The notes below the pieces were generated by a model. The model was not told where the DNA came from. It ran no database searches and saw nothing but the letters and a program-made list of their open reading frames with translations. A program made the position numbers and the translations under genes. Below, in pieces: positions 35,050-44,279 of a stretch of DNA of 64,000 nucleotides. The DNA is from Pseudomonas aylmerensis (GTDB taxonomy: Bacteria; Pseudomonadota; Gammaproteobacteria; Pseudomonadales; Pseudomonadaceae). The stretch covers positions 1 through 64,000 of the forward strand of contig NZ_MAUE01000001.1 in NCBI RefSeq assembly GCF_001702265.1. The letters run 5' to 3'. Position 1 is the stretch's first letter. Each line of letters begins with the position of its first letter.

Positions 35050-35784
35050 TCAAGCGGGCATGGCGACATGGGCGTCGAACTCGCCACTGTCACCAAGAGC
35101 CTTAGCTACGAATCCACTTCGCAATTGGCGGTTAACGAAGCCCTGGACATACTCCGCCGCAATATCGCGGCCTTTAGGCACTGCCAGTGCCTGACGGATT
35201 TCTGTGAAGTTATCCATTAACACCCTCACGCCAGTAGTCGACTTGGCGAAACGCTCCAATGGTTGGCGAACACCAGCGGCTGCATCCAGGCCCAACTCCA
35301 GGAAGGTGTGGACAGCTTCAGACGAGGTTTCCGCTCGGACGAGGTTAGCATTCTTGAGTGTGCGGGACAGGAACAAGTCGTAGGCGGCACCCTTTCCTAC
35401 GGCGATACGGTTTCCGCCTGTATCCAGAGCAGAGGCTCGATGGAATTTGCTATCGGTCTTCACAAGATAGGTTCCGTCGATACAAACGTAGGGGTTCGAG
35501 AACGCGATTTTCTCGGCCCGAACTGGCTCGATTGCCAGAAATGCAAGATCCCAAGCCTGTTCTTCTAAAGCAGCGAACACCTTGCCGGCAGCATCGTACG
35601 TCGCCATCGAAATTTGGATGCCAAGCTCATCGGCAAGGGCCTTTGCCAACGCAACTGACACTCCGGAAAGAACTCCAGTTTGCTCATCTCGCTTCGCCAA
35701 GACAGGATTGCCAAGGTTAATGGCCACCCGCAGTGTCCCGTGAGGAGCCAAATCCCTACACACGTTGGCAAGTTCAAATTTCAC
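35050..35784 (-). CDS. Family 3 solute-binding-domain protein lacking a signal peptide
   Basis: A 244-residue SBP_bac_3 domain (LRVAINLGNPVLAKRDEQTG; SGVSVALAKALADELGIQI; AFSNPYVCIDGTYLV), the fold of amino-acid ABC binding proteins. The protein begins MKFELANVCRDLAPHGTLRV, so there is no export signal and the frame is not open to one upstream. No permease gene is adjacent. It overlaps the terC gene by 4 bp and ends a five-gene operon with acnD and prpF. It may be a cytoplasmic ligand-binding protein or a cyclohexadienyl-dehydratase-like enzyme. Confidence 0.75.
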   Translation of the reverse strand: MKFELANVCRDLAPHGTLRVAINLGNPVLAKRDEQTGVLSGVSVALAKALADELGIQISMATYDAAGKVFAALEEQAWDLAFLAIEPVRAEKIAFSNPYVCIDGTYLVKTDSKFHRASALDTGGNRIAVGKGAAYDLFLSRTLKNANLVRAETSSEAVHTFLELGLDAAAGVRQPLERFAKSTTGVRVLMDNFTEIRQALAVPKGRDIAAEYVQGFVNRQLRSGFVAKALGDSGEFDAHVAMPA

Positions 35785-36491
35785 GATCGCTCGCTCCTTT
35801 CCGCTTCTGACTGGCTAGCGCCTGCCCCTTTCCAATGGATAATCATTTTTCCGATAATCAAAATCATGAGCGCACCTAATGCTCCAGCGGCGTAATGAGA
35901 CCATGTCGGCACTGCCGGCACGCTAATGTCGGTGATCGCCATCCTACCCGCGATCCAGCCCAGCAGTGCCGCTCCCAGCGTGATGACTATCGGGTACCGA
36001 TCCATGAAGTGCAGCACCAACTTGCTGCCCCAAATGATGATGGGAATGCTGATGACGATGCCGAAGATCACGAGTTCCAGTTGGCCGTTGGATGCTCCCG
36101 CCACAGCAACGACGTTATCCAGGCTCATCACCGCGTCGGCGACGATGATCGTTTTGATTGCCCCCAGAAGCTTGGGGCTCGCAGCCAAGTTGTCGTGAGC
36201 GTCCTCGCCTTCGGGAACGATCAGTTTGATCCCGATCCACAGAAGGAGCACGGCGCCAACTAGCTTTAGGTACGGCAGCTCCAGCAATTGCAGAGCGAAG
36301 AAGATCATGGCGATCCGGAGAAGGATCGCCCCCAACGCGCCACCAATGATGGCGCGATTGCGCTGAGCTTCTGGGAGCTTGCGGCAAGCCAGCGCGATGA
36401 CCACCGCGTTGTCGCCACCCAGCAAAATATCGATGGCGATGATTTGCATCACCGCCAGCCAGAACCCTGGCGAGTTTATGAGTTCGATCAA
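35781..36491 (-). CDS. TerC-family integral membrane protein (YjbE-like)
   Basis: A 236-residue protein with seven to eight hydrophobic helices and the TerC signature acidic motifs within membranes: IDILLGGDNAVVIALA near the N-terminus and VADAVMSLDNVVAVAG in the middle. The family is linked to metal (manganese, tellurite) export or membrane-protein metalation. It starts with TTG at 36491, eight bases after GGAG. It overlaps the binding-protein gene and follows the lactonase gene by 31 bp in the same operon. Confidence 0.85.
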   Translation of the reverse strand: MIELINSPGFWLAVMQIIAIDILLGGDNAVVIALACRKLPEAQRNRAIIGGALGAILLRIAMIFFALQLLELPYLKLVGAVLLLWIGIKLIVPEGEDAHDNLAASPKLLGAIKTIIVADAVMSLDNVVAVAGASNGQLELVIFGIVISIPIIIWGSKLVLHFMDRYPIVITLGAALLGWIAGRMAITDISVPAVPTWSHYAAGALGALMILIIGKMIIHWKGAGASQSEAERSERS

Positions 36492-36522
36492 AATGAGCTC
36501 TCCAAGCCAGGGGGCCGGTTAA

Positions 36523-37749
36523 TCAGACAGTTTTGAAGATCATGCAGACCGGGCTGCCGGTCTTGATCACCTGACCGTTCGAGGTAAGCACCCCGGAAGC
36601 CTGATCAACATCAAAGCCGACAATGGTGTCTGTCTCTTCGTTGGCGACAAACAGACGCGTGCCATCCGGCGTCAGGTTCATGAAGCGAGGCTTACGTCCT
36701 TGAGACGAAGTGTGAGCCTTGGCAGCAAATGCCCCACTCTCTTCCAGCGCGAAAGTCGTCACACTGTCATGGCCCCGGTTCGACACGTAGAGGTATTTTC
36801 CAGACGGCGCCATCACGATGGCCGCGGCACGGCTATTGCCTGTGAAGTTCGACGGCAGAGTGGAGACAATTTCCTGAGGCTTTAGCGAGCCTTGCTCAGG
36901 ATCGTAGGCGTACCCGGTGACGCTGCTGTCGAGTTCGTTTACGACGTAAGCGCTCTTCCCTACCGGCGTAAATACCACGTGGCGCGGGCCCGAGCCTTCG
37001 CGTGCTTTGACCATGCTGACCTGGGTGGCGCCATATTTCGCGTTGTTCTGCTGCACCCGGTAGACGAAGACGCCATCCAATCCTTTGTCGGGAATGACCA
37101 AGAATCGTCCGGACGGATCGAAAGGAATCATGTGTGGATGAGAGCTGCTTTGCTCCACTTTATGCGGCCCAGGCTCGCCAGGCAGCGACTCCAGATGAGC
37201 CAGCGCGCCGAGGCTACCATCATCCTGAATCGGGAAGATCGCAAAACCGCCAGTGGCATAGTTCGCAACAGCCAGGAACTTACCGGAAGGATCGACGCTG
37301 AGATGAACGGGGTTCTTGCCTTGGGTGCCAACTGTATTGAGCTTGGTCAGCTCACCGCTCTTCGCATCAATAGCGAACGAGCTCACCTCGCTGAGATCAC
37401 CATGTACGCAGTAAAGATGAGTCTGCGAGTGGTCGAAGGTCAGAAACGATGGATTCACAAGATCATTGAGCGCCTGAACCAACGTGCACGCACCCGTTTC
37501 AGGCGCATAACGGTATACAGTAATGCCTACGCCACGGGCATTGCGCTCTTTGGTTGTGCGTGATCCAACATAAGCAAACCGAGGGGTATGCGACCGTTTG
37601 TTATTGGTCATCTTGCTTTTATCACTGGTAGCAGCAGCGTGTGCCGGGAGGGTGAAGCCACCAGCCAATACACCGCCTGCCGCGAGCGCAGAAAGCTGAA
37701 TGAATTGGCGGCGGAGCATCGAGTGACGCGGGAATTCGGATGAACTCAT
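36523..37749 (-). CDS. Exported lactonase-family beta-propeller protein
   Basis: A 408-residue protein with a probable Tat signal (MLRRQFIQLSALAAGGVLAG, cleavage after AHA) and a seven-bladed propeller of the 6-phosphogluconolactonase/muconate-lactonizing family (repeated DPSGKFL, DPSGRFL and APSGKYLYVSNRGHDS blades). Cytoplasmic 6-phosphogluconolactonases lack a signal, so this is a periplasmic lactonase of other specificity. It follows prpF by 79 bp, with a hairpin between. Its presence suggests that a lactone of a tri- or dicarboxylic acid could be an entry compound. Confidence 0.82.
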   Translation of the reverse strand: MSSSEFPRHSMLRRQFIQLSALAAGGVLAGGFTLPAHAAATSDKSKMTNNKRSHTPRFAYVGSRTTKERNARGVGITVYRYAPETGACTLVQALNDLVNPSFLTFDHSQTHLYCVHGDLSEVSSFAIDAKSGELTKLNTVGTQGKNPVHLSVDPSGKFLAVANYATGGFAIFPIQDDGSLGALAHLESLPGEPGPHKVEQSSSHPHMIPFDPSGRFLVIPDKGLDGVFVYRVQQNNAKYGATQVSMVKAREGSGPRHVVFTPVGKSAYVVNELDSSVTGYAYDPEQGSLKPQEIVSTLPSNFTGNSRAAAIVMAPSGKYLYVSNRGHDSVTTFALEESGAFAAKAHTSSQGRKPRFMNLTPDGTRLFVANEETDTIVGFDVDQASGVLTSNGQVIKTGSPVCMIFKTV

Positions 37750-37787
37750 GGTGTGGTTCTCTGTTGTTTTTATTATTGATCAGGGTT

Positions 37788-37820
37788 GTGCTCATGCCGG
37801 ACGGAAGCCGACATGAGCAC
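37788..37820. repeat. Hairpin between prpF and the lactonase gene
   Basis: GTGCTCATG at 37788-37796 pairs perfectly with CATGAGCAC at 37812-37820, extended by CGG/CCG after one mismatch. It starts nine bases after the prpF stop. Without a U-run it is more likely an attenuating or mRNA-stabilising stem inside the operon than a full terminator. Confidence 0.55.
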
Positions 37821-37828
37821 GGGCTGGA

Positions 37829-38977
37829 TCAGAGGACTTCAGGAATCCGTACCCAGCCCTCCATCAGCCGGCGAGCACTGCGGCTCATCACAGCCTTGTC
37901 CACACTCCAGGCACCGTCCTCCAGCACAGTTTTTGCGCCTACTGCCACACTGCCAGCGGTATGCCCCATACGAACTTGACGATCCCCGATGTCACCCACG
38001 ATACGATTCACCAGCGTGCCGTCGAGAGCTGCCGCGACGGCGACAGCGACTGCACCCGTACCCGTAATCGCATGGTGAAGTTTGCCCATCGACAAGATCC
38101 GGGCGATCACATCGATATCACCAGGCTCAACGAGCTTGCCGCCTGCCGCCTGATAGGCCTGAGGCTTGGCCACGAAGCACAGCTTCGGCGTGTGCGGACG
38201 CAGACGAGTTGCCTCTTCGGCGGTGGCGGCCAGTCCCATGGCAACGGTGCAGTGGGCACGGATGGTTTCGCAGCGTGCCAGCAGCTCAGCATCCCCATTG
38301 ACCTGATCCTGAGTTTCGGTGCCCTTCAGGCCCACTCGGTCAGCTTCAACGAAGATGGTAGGGTTACCAGCGTTCAACAACGTGACGGGCATATTGCCAA
38401 TGCCTGGAATATTTAGTTCGTCGATGGCGTTACCCGTCGGCAGGATGCTGCCCCCCGAGCCGCCTGGTTTAAGAAACTCCAGCACGACTTCAGCAGCGGG
38501 GAACGCCACACCGTCGAGCACGAAATCACCTTCTTCCAGAACCTCGCCGTTGCGCATAGGCACATGCGCGATGATGCGTTTCTGGATATTGGCCTGCCAT
38601 ATACGGACGACGGCGATGCCATCGCGAGGCGCATCTACCAGACCTTCAGAGATGGCGTATGGGCCGACAGCCGAGCTCAGGTTGCCGCAGTTGCCCGACC
38701 AGTCGATCACTGGCGTCTCGATGGCCGGAGCCCCGAACAGGTAATCCACGTCACAATCTTCGCGACTAGATTTACCGATGATCACCACCTTGCTGGTACT
38801 GGAGGTCGCACCACCCACCCCGTCGATCTGCTTGCCGTACACATCCGGGCTACCGATCACGCGGAGCAGGATGGCATCTCGCTCTTGGCCTGCAGGCGGC
38901 AGATCCTTGTCGAGAAAGAACACACCCTTGCTGGAGCCGCCACGCATGTAAACGGCTGGAATACGTCTTTGAGTCAT
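37829..38977 (-). CDS. prpF: PrpF-family aconitate/2-methylaconitate isomerase
   Basis: A 382-residue protein of the diaminopimelate-epimerase-like PrpF family: YMRGGSSKGVFFLDKDLP at the N-terminus, IDGVGGATSSTSKVVII, and DWSGNCGNLSSAVGP with the cysteine typical of the active site. PrpF isomerises the 2-methylaconitate made by AcnD and can also bind trans-aconitate. ATG 38977 has GGAG at nine bases. It lies 31 bp after acnD. The prpB, prpC and prpR genes of the methylcitrate cycle are absent here, which opens a trans-aconitate role. Confidence 0.9.
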   Translation of the reverse strand: MTQRRIPAVYMRGGSSKGVFFLDKDLPPAGQERDAILLRVIGSPDVYGKQIDGVGGATSSTSKVVIIGKSSREDCDVDYLFGAPAIETPVIDWSGNCGNLSSAVGPYAISEGLVDAPRDGIAVVRIWQANIQKRIIAHVPMRNGEVLEEGDFVLDGVAFPAAEVVLEFLKPGGSGGSILPTGNAIDELNIPGIGNMPVTLLNAGNPTIFVEADRVGLKGTETQDQVNGDAELLARCETIRAHCTVAMGLAATAEEATRLRPHTPKLCFVAKPQAYQAAGGKLVEPGDIDVIARILSMGKLHHAITGTGAVAVAVAAALDGTLVNRIVGDIGDRQVRMGHTAGSVAVGAKTVLEDGAWSVDKAVMSRSARRLMEGWVRIPEVL

Positions 38978-39008
38978 TTGATATCTCCTGCGACAAATCA
39001 GCGGCACA

Positions 39009-41615
39009 TCAGTTAGCGGATGCGTTCTTCATGCTTTCGATCAGCAACTGCGGCAACAGACCACCATTGCGGAAGTAACGAACGTCCTCGAAGGTATCCA
39101 GACGACTCACCACAGTGACGCGCTCGGTTTCGCCGTTTTCGCGCTCGATCACCAGAGTGACCTTGGCGCCTGGCTGGAAGTCATCGGTGATGCCTTCCAC
39201 GCTGAACGTTTCGCGGCCATTCAGACCCAGGCTTTGGCGCGAGACACCCTGCTCGAACTGCAGCGGAAGAATGCCGAGACCCGCCAGGTTGGTACGGTGG
39301 ATACGCTCGAAGCTCTCAGCTACTACCACGCGCACACCCAACAGGCGTGGGCCTTTAGCCGCCCAGTCACGAGACGAACCACTGCCATATTCTTTGCCGG
39401 CGACAACGATCAGGGACTGCTTGCGATCTGCGTAGATCTCGGCAGCCTGAAAGATCGTGGTGACCTCTTTCTCAGGCAGCAGCAGCGTCCATGGGCCTTC
39501 ACGACCATCTTCGAGCAACTCGTTCTTGAGGCGCGGGCTGGCGAAGGTGGCGCGCTGCGCAGCCTCGTGGTTGCCGCGACGTGTGCCATAGGAGTTGAAG
39601 TCAGGCACCGCGATGCCGTGCGATTGCAGGTATTGGCCCGCATCGCTTTCCGGCAGGATCGCACCCGATGGAGAAATGTGGTCGGTGGTGATGTTGTCCG
39701 ACAGCATGGCGAGGACGCGCATGTTGCTCAAGTCTTTGCTGATGTCAGTGGCCGTCACCGCATCGCTCCAGTAGGGAGGTTTGCGAATGTAGGTGCTGTT
39801 CGCTTGCCATGCGTATTGGTCGCTGACACCGGCGCGCAGGTCGCTGGCAATCAGTCCGGCTTCGCGCGGGACGTCTTCGTACGCCTTGTCGAACAGGTCG
39901 GCGGTGAGGTTTTCAGTCTCGATTGAGGTGAGTTCCTCGTCGCTTGGCCACAGCTCGTGCAGGTAAACAGGCACACCGTTGTCATCCACGCCCAGCGCGT
40001 CTTTTTCCGGATCGATCAGATAGGTACCGGCGATGGCGTAAGCAACGATCAGCGGCGGCGACATGATGAAAACTTCGCGAGCCAGCGGATGAACACGGCC
40101 TTCGAAGTTACGGTTGCCCGAGGTCGCAGCCACGGTTTCCAGCTTGCGGGTGCGGATCTCCTCTTCGATCTCAGGGCTCAGCAATGGCCCCGACATACCG
40201 TTACAAGTGGTACAGCCGTAACCGACCAGGTTGAAGCCCAGTGCATCCAGATCATTGTTCAGACCCGAACGCTCCAGGTAACCAGCAACCACCATCGAAC
40301 CTGGCGCAAACGAAGTTTTTACCCATGGAGCGCGCTTCAGACCACGCTTGCGGGCGTTGCGTGCTACCAGACCAGCGGCGATCACACCACGGGGGTTGGA
40401 GGTGTTGGTGCAACTGGTGATTGCAGCCAATACGACCGAACCATTGTCCAGGCCAGTTGGTAGATTGGTTGCCGGTGCCTTCTGACCCAGCACGATACGC
40501 TGGTGAGGCTGTTTCGGGCCGGCGATGGAACGCTCCACGGTGCCGAGATCCAGGGTTACAACGCGGTTGTATTCAACCGCGCCGAGGCTGTCATGCCACA
40601 GGCCTTGAGCACGAGCATAGGCTTCAGTCAGCCCCGAGATCTGACCGCCACGACCGGTAATGCGCAGGTAATGCAGCGTGCGGTCGTCGATGGCAAACAT
40701 GGCAGCGGTAGCGCCGAACTCAGGCGCCATGTTCGACAGGGTGCCTCGGTCAGCAAGAGACAACTGTGGAACACCTGGGCCGAAGAACTCCAGGAAGGAG
40801 CCGATCACGCCAGCCTTACGCAGCAGCTCGGTCAGAGCCAATGCGATGTCCGTTGCCAGGTAGCCTTGGGGCAAGGTGCCTTCCAGACGCACACCGACAA
40901 TTTCAGGCAGACGAAGCATCAGGGATTTACCCAGCATAGCTGCCTCAGCCTCGATACCACCGACACCCCAACCCAGCACGCCGATGGCATTGATCATGGT
41001 GGTGTGGCTGTCGGTGCCGACCAGCGTATCCGGGAACGCCCACAGCTCACCATCACGGCGCTGAGTGCCAATTACGGTAGTCAAGCGTTCCAAGTTGATC
41101 TGATGAAGGATGCCTTTGCCCGAAGGGATGATCGACAAATTGCTGAACGCCTTGTTGCACCAGTCCAGAAACTGGAAACGTTCGGCGTTGCGCTCACGCT
41201 CAATGGCTTCGTTATCGGCGAGTGCACTGGCGTCACCCCAACGCTCTACGTTGAGCGAATGATCCACTACCAAGTGGGTCGGTGTAACAGGGTTAACCAG
41301 CCTCGGGTTGCCGCCTTGAGCAGCGACGGCATCGCGCAGACCCGCGAGGTCGACCAGCGCCGGCGTACCGAGCAGATCCTGCAGAACGACGCGAGCTGGA
41401 CGGAAAGGAATGTCGAATTCTTTAGAGCGGGCGCAGATGACTTTGAGCGCGGCTTCAGGGTCAGCCTCTCCACGCAAAACGTTCTCGGCAAGGATTCGCA
41501 AGCTGTAGGGCAGCTTCGCGTAATCACCACCCAGGTCGGTCACGACCCCCCGGATGTCGCTGACACGGTACTCGATTCCGTTGGCGGAAACGATTTGACC
41601 CTTTGACTTAGGCAT
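39009..41615 (-). CDS. acnD: Fe/S-dependent aconitase-family dehydratase AcnD
   Basis: An 868-residue aconitase A-type enzyme of the AcnD branch. [4Fe-4S] ligands are in AITSCTNTSNP and GYGCTTCNGMSG; substrate and swivel-domain motifs include GTDSHTTMINAIGVLGWGVG and GKEYGSGSSRDWAAKGP. AcnD dehydrates 2-methylcitrate to a methylaconitate isomer that needs PrpF, and also acts on citrate/aconitate. It is the first gene of a five-gene minus-strand operon with a promoter at 41661-41689, divergent from a CitMHS carrier. This suggests tricarboxylate catabolism. Confidence 0.92.
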   Translation of the reverse strand: MPKSKGQIVSANGIEYRVSDIRGVVTDLGGDYAKLPYSLRILAENVLRGEADPEAALKVICARSKEFDIPFRPARVVLQDLLGTPALVDLAGLRDAVAAQGGNPRLVNPVTPTHLVVDHSLNVERWGDASALADNEAIERERNAERFQFLDWCNKAFSNLSIIPSGKGILHQINLERLTTVIGTQRRDGELWAFPDTLVGTDSHTTMINAIGVLGWGVGGIEAEAAMLGKSLMLRLPEIVGVRLEGTLPQGYLATDIALALTELLRKAGVIGSFLEFFGPGVPQLSLADRGTLSNMAPEFGATAAMFAIDDRTLHYLRITGRGGQISGLTEAYARAQGLWHDSLGAVEYNRVVTLDLGTVERSIAGPKQPHQRIVLGQKAPATNLPTGLDNGSVVLAAITSCTNTSNPRGVIAAGLVARNARKRGLKRAPWVKTSFAPGSMVVAGYLERSGLNNDLDALGFNLVGYGCTTCNGMSGPLLSPEIEEEIRTRKLETVAATSGNRNFEGRVHPLAREVFIMSPPLIVAYAIAGTYLIDPEKDALGVDDNGVPVYLHELWPSDEELTSIETENLTADLFDKAYEDVPREAGLIASDLRAGVSDQYAWQANSTYIRKPPYWSDAVTATDISKDLSNMRVLAMLSDNITTDHISPSGAILPESDAGQYLQSHGIAVPDFNSYGTRRGNHEAAQRATFASPRLKNELLEDGREGPWTLLLPEKEVTTIFQAAEIYADRKQSLIVVAGKEYGSGSSRDWAAKGPRLLGVRVVVAESFERIHRTNLAGLGILPLQFEQGVSRQSLGLNGRETFSVEGITDDFQPGAKVTLVIERENGETERVTVVSRLDTFEDVRYFRNGGLLPQLLIESMKNASAN

Positions 41616-41660
41616 TGACTATTCCTCACAAACAACACGGGTAACGTTCTTGTGGGACGC

Positions 41661-41689
41661 ATATTGCACTTTGTGATGATATAGGTCAA
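41661..41689 (-). promoter_or_regulatory. Sigma70-type promoter of the acnD operon
   Basis: On the minus strand TTGACC (41689-41684) and CAATAT (41666-41661) are spaced by 17 bp, close to consensus. Predicted transcription would begin near 41654, about 40 bases before the acnD ATG at 41615. Confidence 0.6.
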
Positions 41690-41918
41690 TGTTGGGTCAT
41701 CCGATTCATCTTGTTTGAGTGTCGGACGTACCCAACCAACGATTTCTACTGCGCATGCTCGCTCCTTCGACGTAGCGCCCAGTCAGGTACGGTAGAAAAA
41801 ATAAAGATAAGAAAAATCGAGGCCCGCCATGATCAAGCTCTTTTGCCCCCGCTCCCCCACCACTCCCATTTGGATCGAGCCGGTCTCGACCTGAGACCTA
41901 TTGCGCTATCCAGGCCAT

Positions 41919-43280
41919 ATGGCCGACCAGAGCCACATAGATCTGAAAAATGGGAGTTCGACCGTGCTAACAGTCCTTGGCTTTTCAATGGTTATCTGTT
42001 TCATGTACTTGATCATGACGAAGCGCCTTTCTGCGCTCATCGCGTTGATCTTGATACCTATCGTTTTCGCGCTGATCGGAGGCCATTACGTAGGCCTCGG
42101 TGCCATGATGCTCGACGGCGTCAAAACACTTGCTCCAACCGGCGTGATGCTGACCTTCTCGATTCTCTACTTCGGCATAATGATCGACGCTGGGCTGTTC
42201 GACGGGCTCGTCCGCTTCATCTTGAAAGTGGTGAAAGGCGACCCTCTCAAGGTCTCGGTAGGCACTGCGGTGCTGACGATGCTGGTGTCGCTGGATGGTG
42301 ACAGCTCGACTACCTACATGATTGCCTGCGCTGCATTCCTGCCGCTGTATCAGCGACTGGGGATGAGCGTGCTGGGCATGACATGCCTGGTGAACATTGC
42401 CAGCGGGATCATGAATATCTCGCCGTGGGGTGGGCCAACTGCTCGCGCAGCAGCAGCGCTGCATGTGGATGCAATGGAGATTTTCCTGCCCATGATTCCT
42501 GGCATGCTGCTAGGTTGCGCCTGCCTCATCTTTACTGCCGTAGTCATTGGGCGCAAAGAGCGTGCGCGCATTGGCATTCTTGATATGGACGGTCTTCATC
42601 ACGGCCCTGTGTCGCTGGGCAATGGATCAGCAGAGCAATGTGATGAAAATCGTCGTCCGAAAATGTTTTGGCCGAATTTGATCTTGACACTAGGCCTCAT
42701 CACTTGCCTGATCATTGGCGCAATGCCTATCCAGATCCTGTTCATGGTCGGCTTCGCCATTGCCATCATGCTCAACTACCCGAACATTGAGCAGCAAAAA
42801 GCACGTATTGCCGCTCATGCGACGAATGTGTTGGCCGTTACAGCAGTCATTTTTGCTGCGGGCATTTTCACGGGGATCCTTTCCGGAACCGGCATGGTGG
42901 ACTCAATGGCGAAAAGCTTGCTGCATGTAATCCCACCAAGCTTCGGCCCGTTCCTGGCTGTCTTCACCGCCCTCGTTAGCCTGCCGTTTACATTCTTCAT
43001 GTCTAACGACGCGTTCTACTTTGGCATCCTTCCGGTGATCGCACAGACTGCAGCCCAATACGGGATAACTCCACTGGAAATCGCGCGGGCTTCGGTTGTG
43101 GGTCAACCCGTCCACCTACTCAGCCCGCTGGTGCCATCACTCTATCTGCTCGTTGCCTTGGCCAAAGTAGATCTCGGAGATCATCAACGCTTCGCGCTCA
43201 AATGGGCTATTTTGGCCAGCCTCGGCCTGTTGGTGGGCGGCCTTCTGTTTGGGGCATTTCCCTTCTATCAGGTTCGGTAA
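41919..43280 (+). CDS. CitMHS-family citrate/tricarboxylate transporter
   Basis: A 453-residue, 11-12 helix carrier of the CitMHS family (Mg/Ca-citrate:H+ symporters): typical stretches are VSLDGDSSTTYMIACAAFLP, NIASGIMNISPWGGPTARAA and FFMSNDAFYFGILPVIAQ. ATG 41919 is used with AGG four bases upstream; TTG 41901 is an alternative. It diverges from acnD and is followed by a GntR gene in the same direction. It should bring the tricarboxylate used by AcnD/PrpF into the cell. Confidence 0.9.
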   Translation: MADQSHIDLKNGSSTVLTVLGFSMVICFMYLIMTKRLSALIALILIPIVFALIGGHYVGLGAMMLDGVKTLAPTGVMLTFSILYFGIMIDAGLFDGLVRFILKVVKGDPLKVSVGTAVLTMLVSLDGDSSTTYMIACAAFLPLYQRLGMSVLGMTCLVNIASGIMNISPWGGPTARAAAALHVDAMEIFLPMIPGMLLGCACLIFTAVVIGRKERARIGILDMDGLHHGPVSLGNGSAEQCDENRRPKMFWPNLILTLGLITCLIIGAMPIQILFMVGFAIAIMLNYPNIEQQKARIAAHATNVLAVTAVIFAAGIFTGILSGTGMVDSMAKSLLHVIPPSFGPFLAVFTALVSLPFTFFMSNDAFYFGILPVIAQTAAQYGITPLEIARASVVGQPVHLLSPLVPSLYLLVALAKVDLGDHQRFALKWAILASLGLLVGGLLFGAFPFYQVR

Positions 43281-43391
43281 GCCCCGCTGGACGTCATAAT
43301 TGAGGCGGAGGCCAAACGGTCTCTGCCACAGCGTAAAATGACGCGCTAGAATGGGCTTTCTTCGGTTCAGATCTCTGTGGTTTCCGACCTA

Positions 43392-44279
43392 ATGCCTCTA
43401 AGCCCGCTGCAAGCACGCATCGCGCGTGACATCGTTTCCCACGTCCGACGTGAACGCTTCCCTGTTGGCCATCATCTGGTTGAATCACAGCTAGCGAACA
43501 CACTGAATGTGTCGCGCACGCCTGTGAAGTTTGCCCTGGGCCATTTGGTTGAAAAGGGTATGCTGACCTACGACCGCAACAGGGGATTTTTCCTCGCGCG
43601 ATCCAGTGACGACTTGAGCGACCTTGTCTCTGAAGTCATGGAGAAGAGCGACGATCCTCTGTACCTGACGCTTGCAGAACTTCGCCTCAGTCGGCAGCTT
43701 CCTGAACTGTTTACCGAGATCGAATTCATGCGGCAGTTCGATGTGTCCAGAGCAGCTCTGAGGGCCGTGCTGTCTCGGATGCAGCAAGAAGGGTGGGTTG
43801 AACAGCGTGCAGGCCAAGGGTGGCGTCTGCTTCCCATGATCGACTCTGTTGAGGCTTACGAAGAAAGCTACTCCTTCCGAGCGACCGTCGAACCTTCTGG
43901 CCTTTTGTCACCGACTTTTCAGATTGATCGCGAGACGTTGGCGGCATGTCGTAAGCAGCAGGAATTCATCGCGAACGGCGGCTACCTGACCATGACGCCT
44001 CAGGAGCTTTTTGAGGCCAATTCCCAGTTCCACGAGACATTGGCAGCGTGCTCGGGTAACCGTTTCCTGCAGCAGACTGTCCGCCGTCTCGACCAGTTAC
44101 GACGCCTGGTGGAATACCGCCAGGCCAGCGCACGCACACCCCGTAAAGGCCAAGCGGAAGAGCACTTAGCGATTCTCGATTGCCTGGAACGTGGCGACCG
44201 CTTGGCTGCTGCTGACCAGATGCGGCGCCACCTTGAACAAGCTCGCCGACACAAAGTCGATCCTGCTTTGTTTGAATAA
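43392..44279 (+). CDS. GntR/FadR-type regulator with two winged-helix segments
   Basis: A 295-residue regulator. Residues about 5-70 are a GntR winged helix (VESQLANTLNVSRTPVKFAL). Unusually, residues about 88-150 form a second one (EIEFMRQFDVSRAALRAVLS; MQQEGWVEQRAGQGWRLLPM). The C-terminal 140 residues are an all-helical FCD ligand domain (FEANSQFHETLAACSGN; AEEHLAILDCLERGD). FCD regulators often sense di- and tricarboxylates, which suits the CitMHS/AcnD/PrpF locus beside it. Start at ATG 43392 or GTG 43377. Confidence 0.87.
   Translation: MPLSPLQARIARDIVSHVRRERFPVGHHLVESQLANTLNVSRTPVKFALGHLVEKGMLTYDRNRGFFLARSSDDLSDLVSEVMEKSDDPLYLTLAELRLSRQLPELFTEIEFMRQFDVSRAALRAVLSRMQQEGWVEQRAGQGWRLLPMIDSVEAYEESYSFRATVEPSGLLSPTFQIDRETLAACRKQQEFIANGGYLTMTPQELFEANSQFHETLAACSGNRFLQQTVRRLDQLRRLVEYRQASARTPRKGQAEEHLAILDCLERGDRLAAADQMRRHLEQARRHKVDPALFE

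Noticed and set aside
37829..41615. A methylcitrate (propionate) cluster
   Set aside because: prpB, prpC and prpR are absent and the neighbours are a tricarboxylate carrier, lactonase and TerC protein, so a standard prp operon is not supported.
41711..42301. A 196-codon frame overlapping the CitMHS start
   Set aside because: Out of frame with the obvious carrier; no recognisable product.
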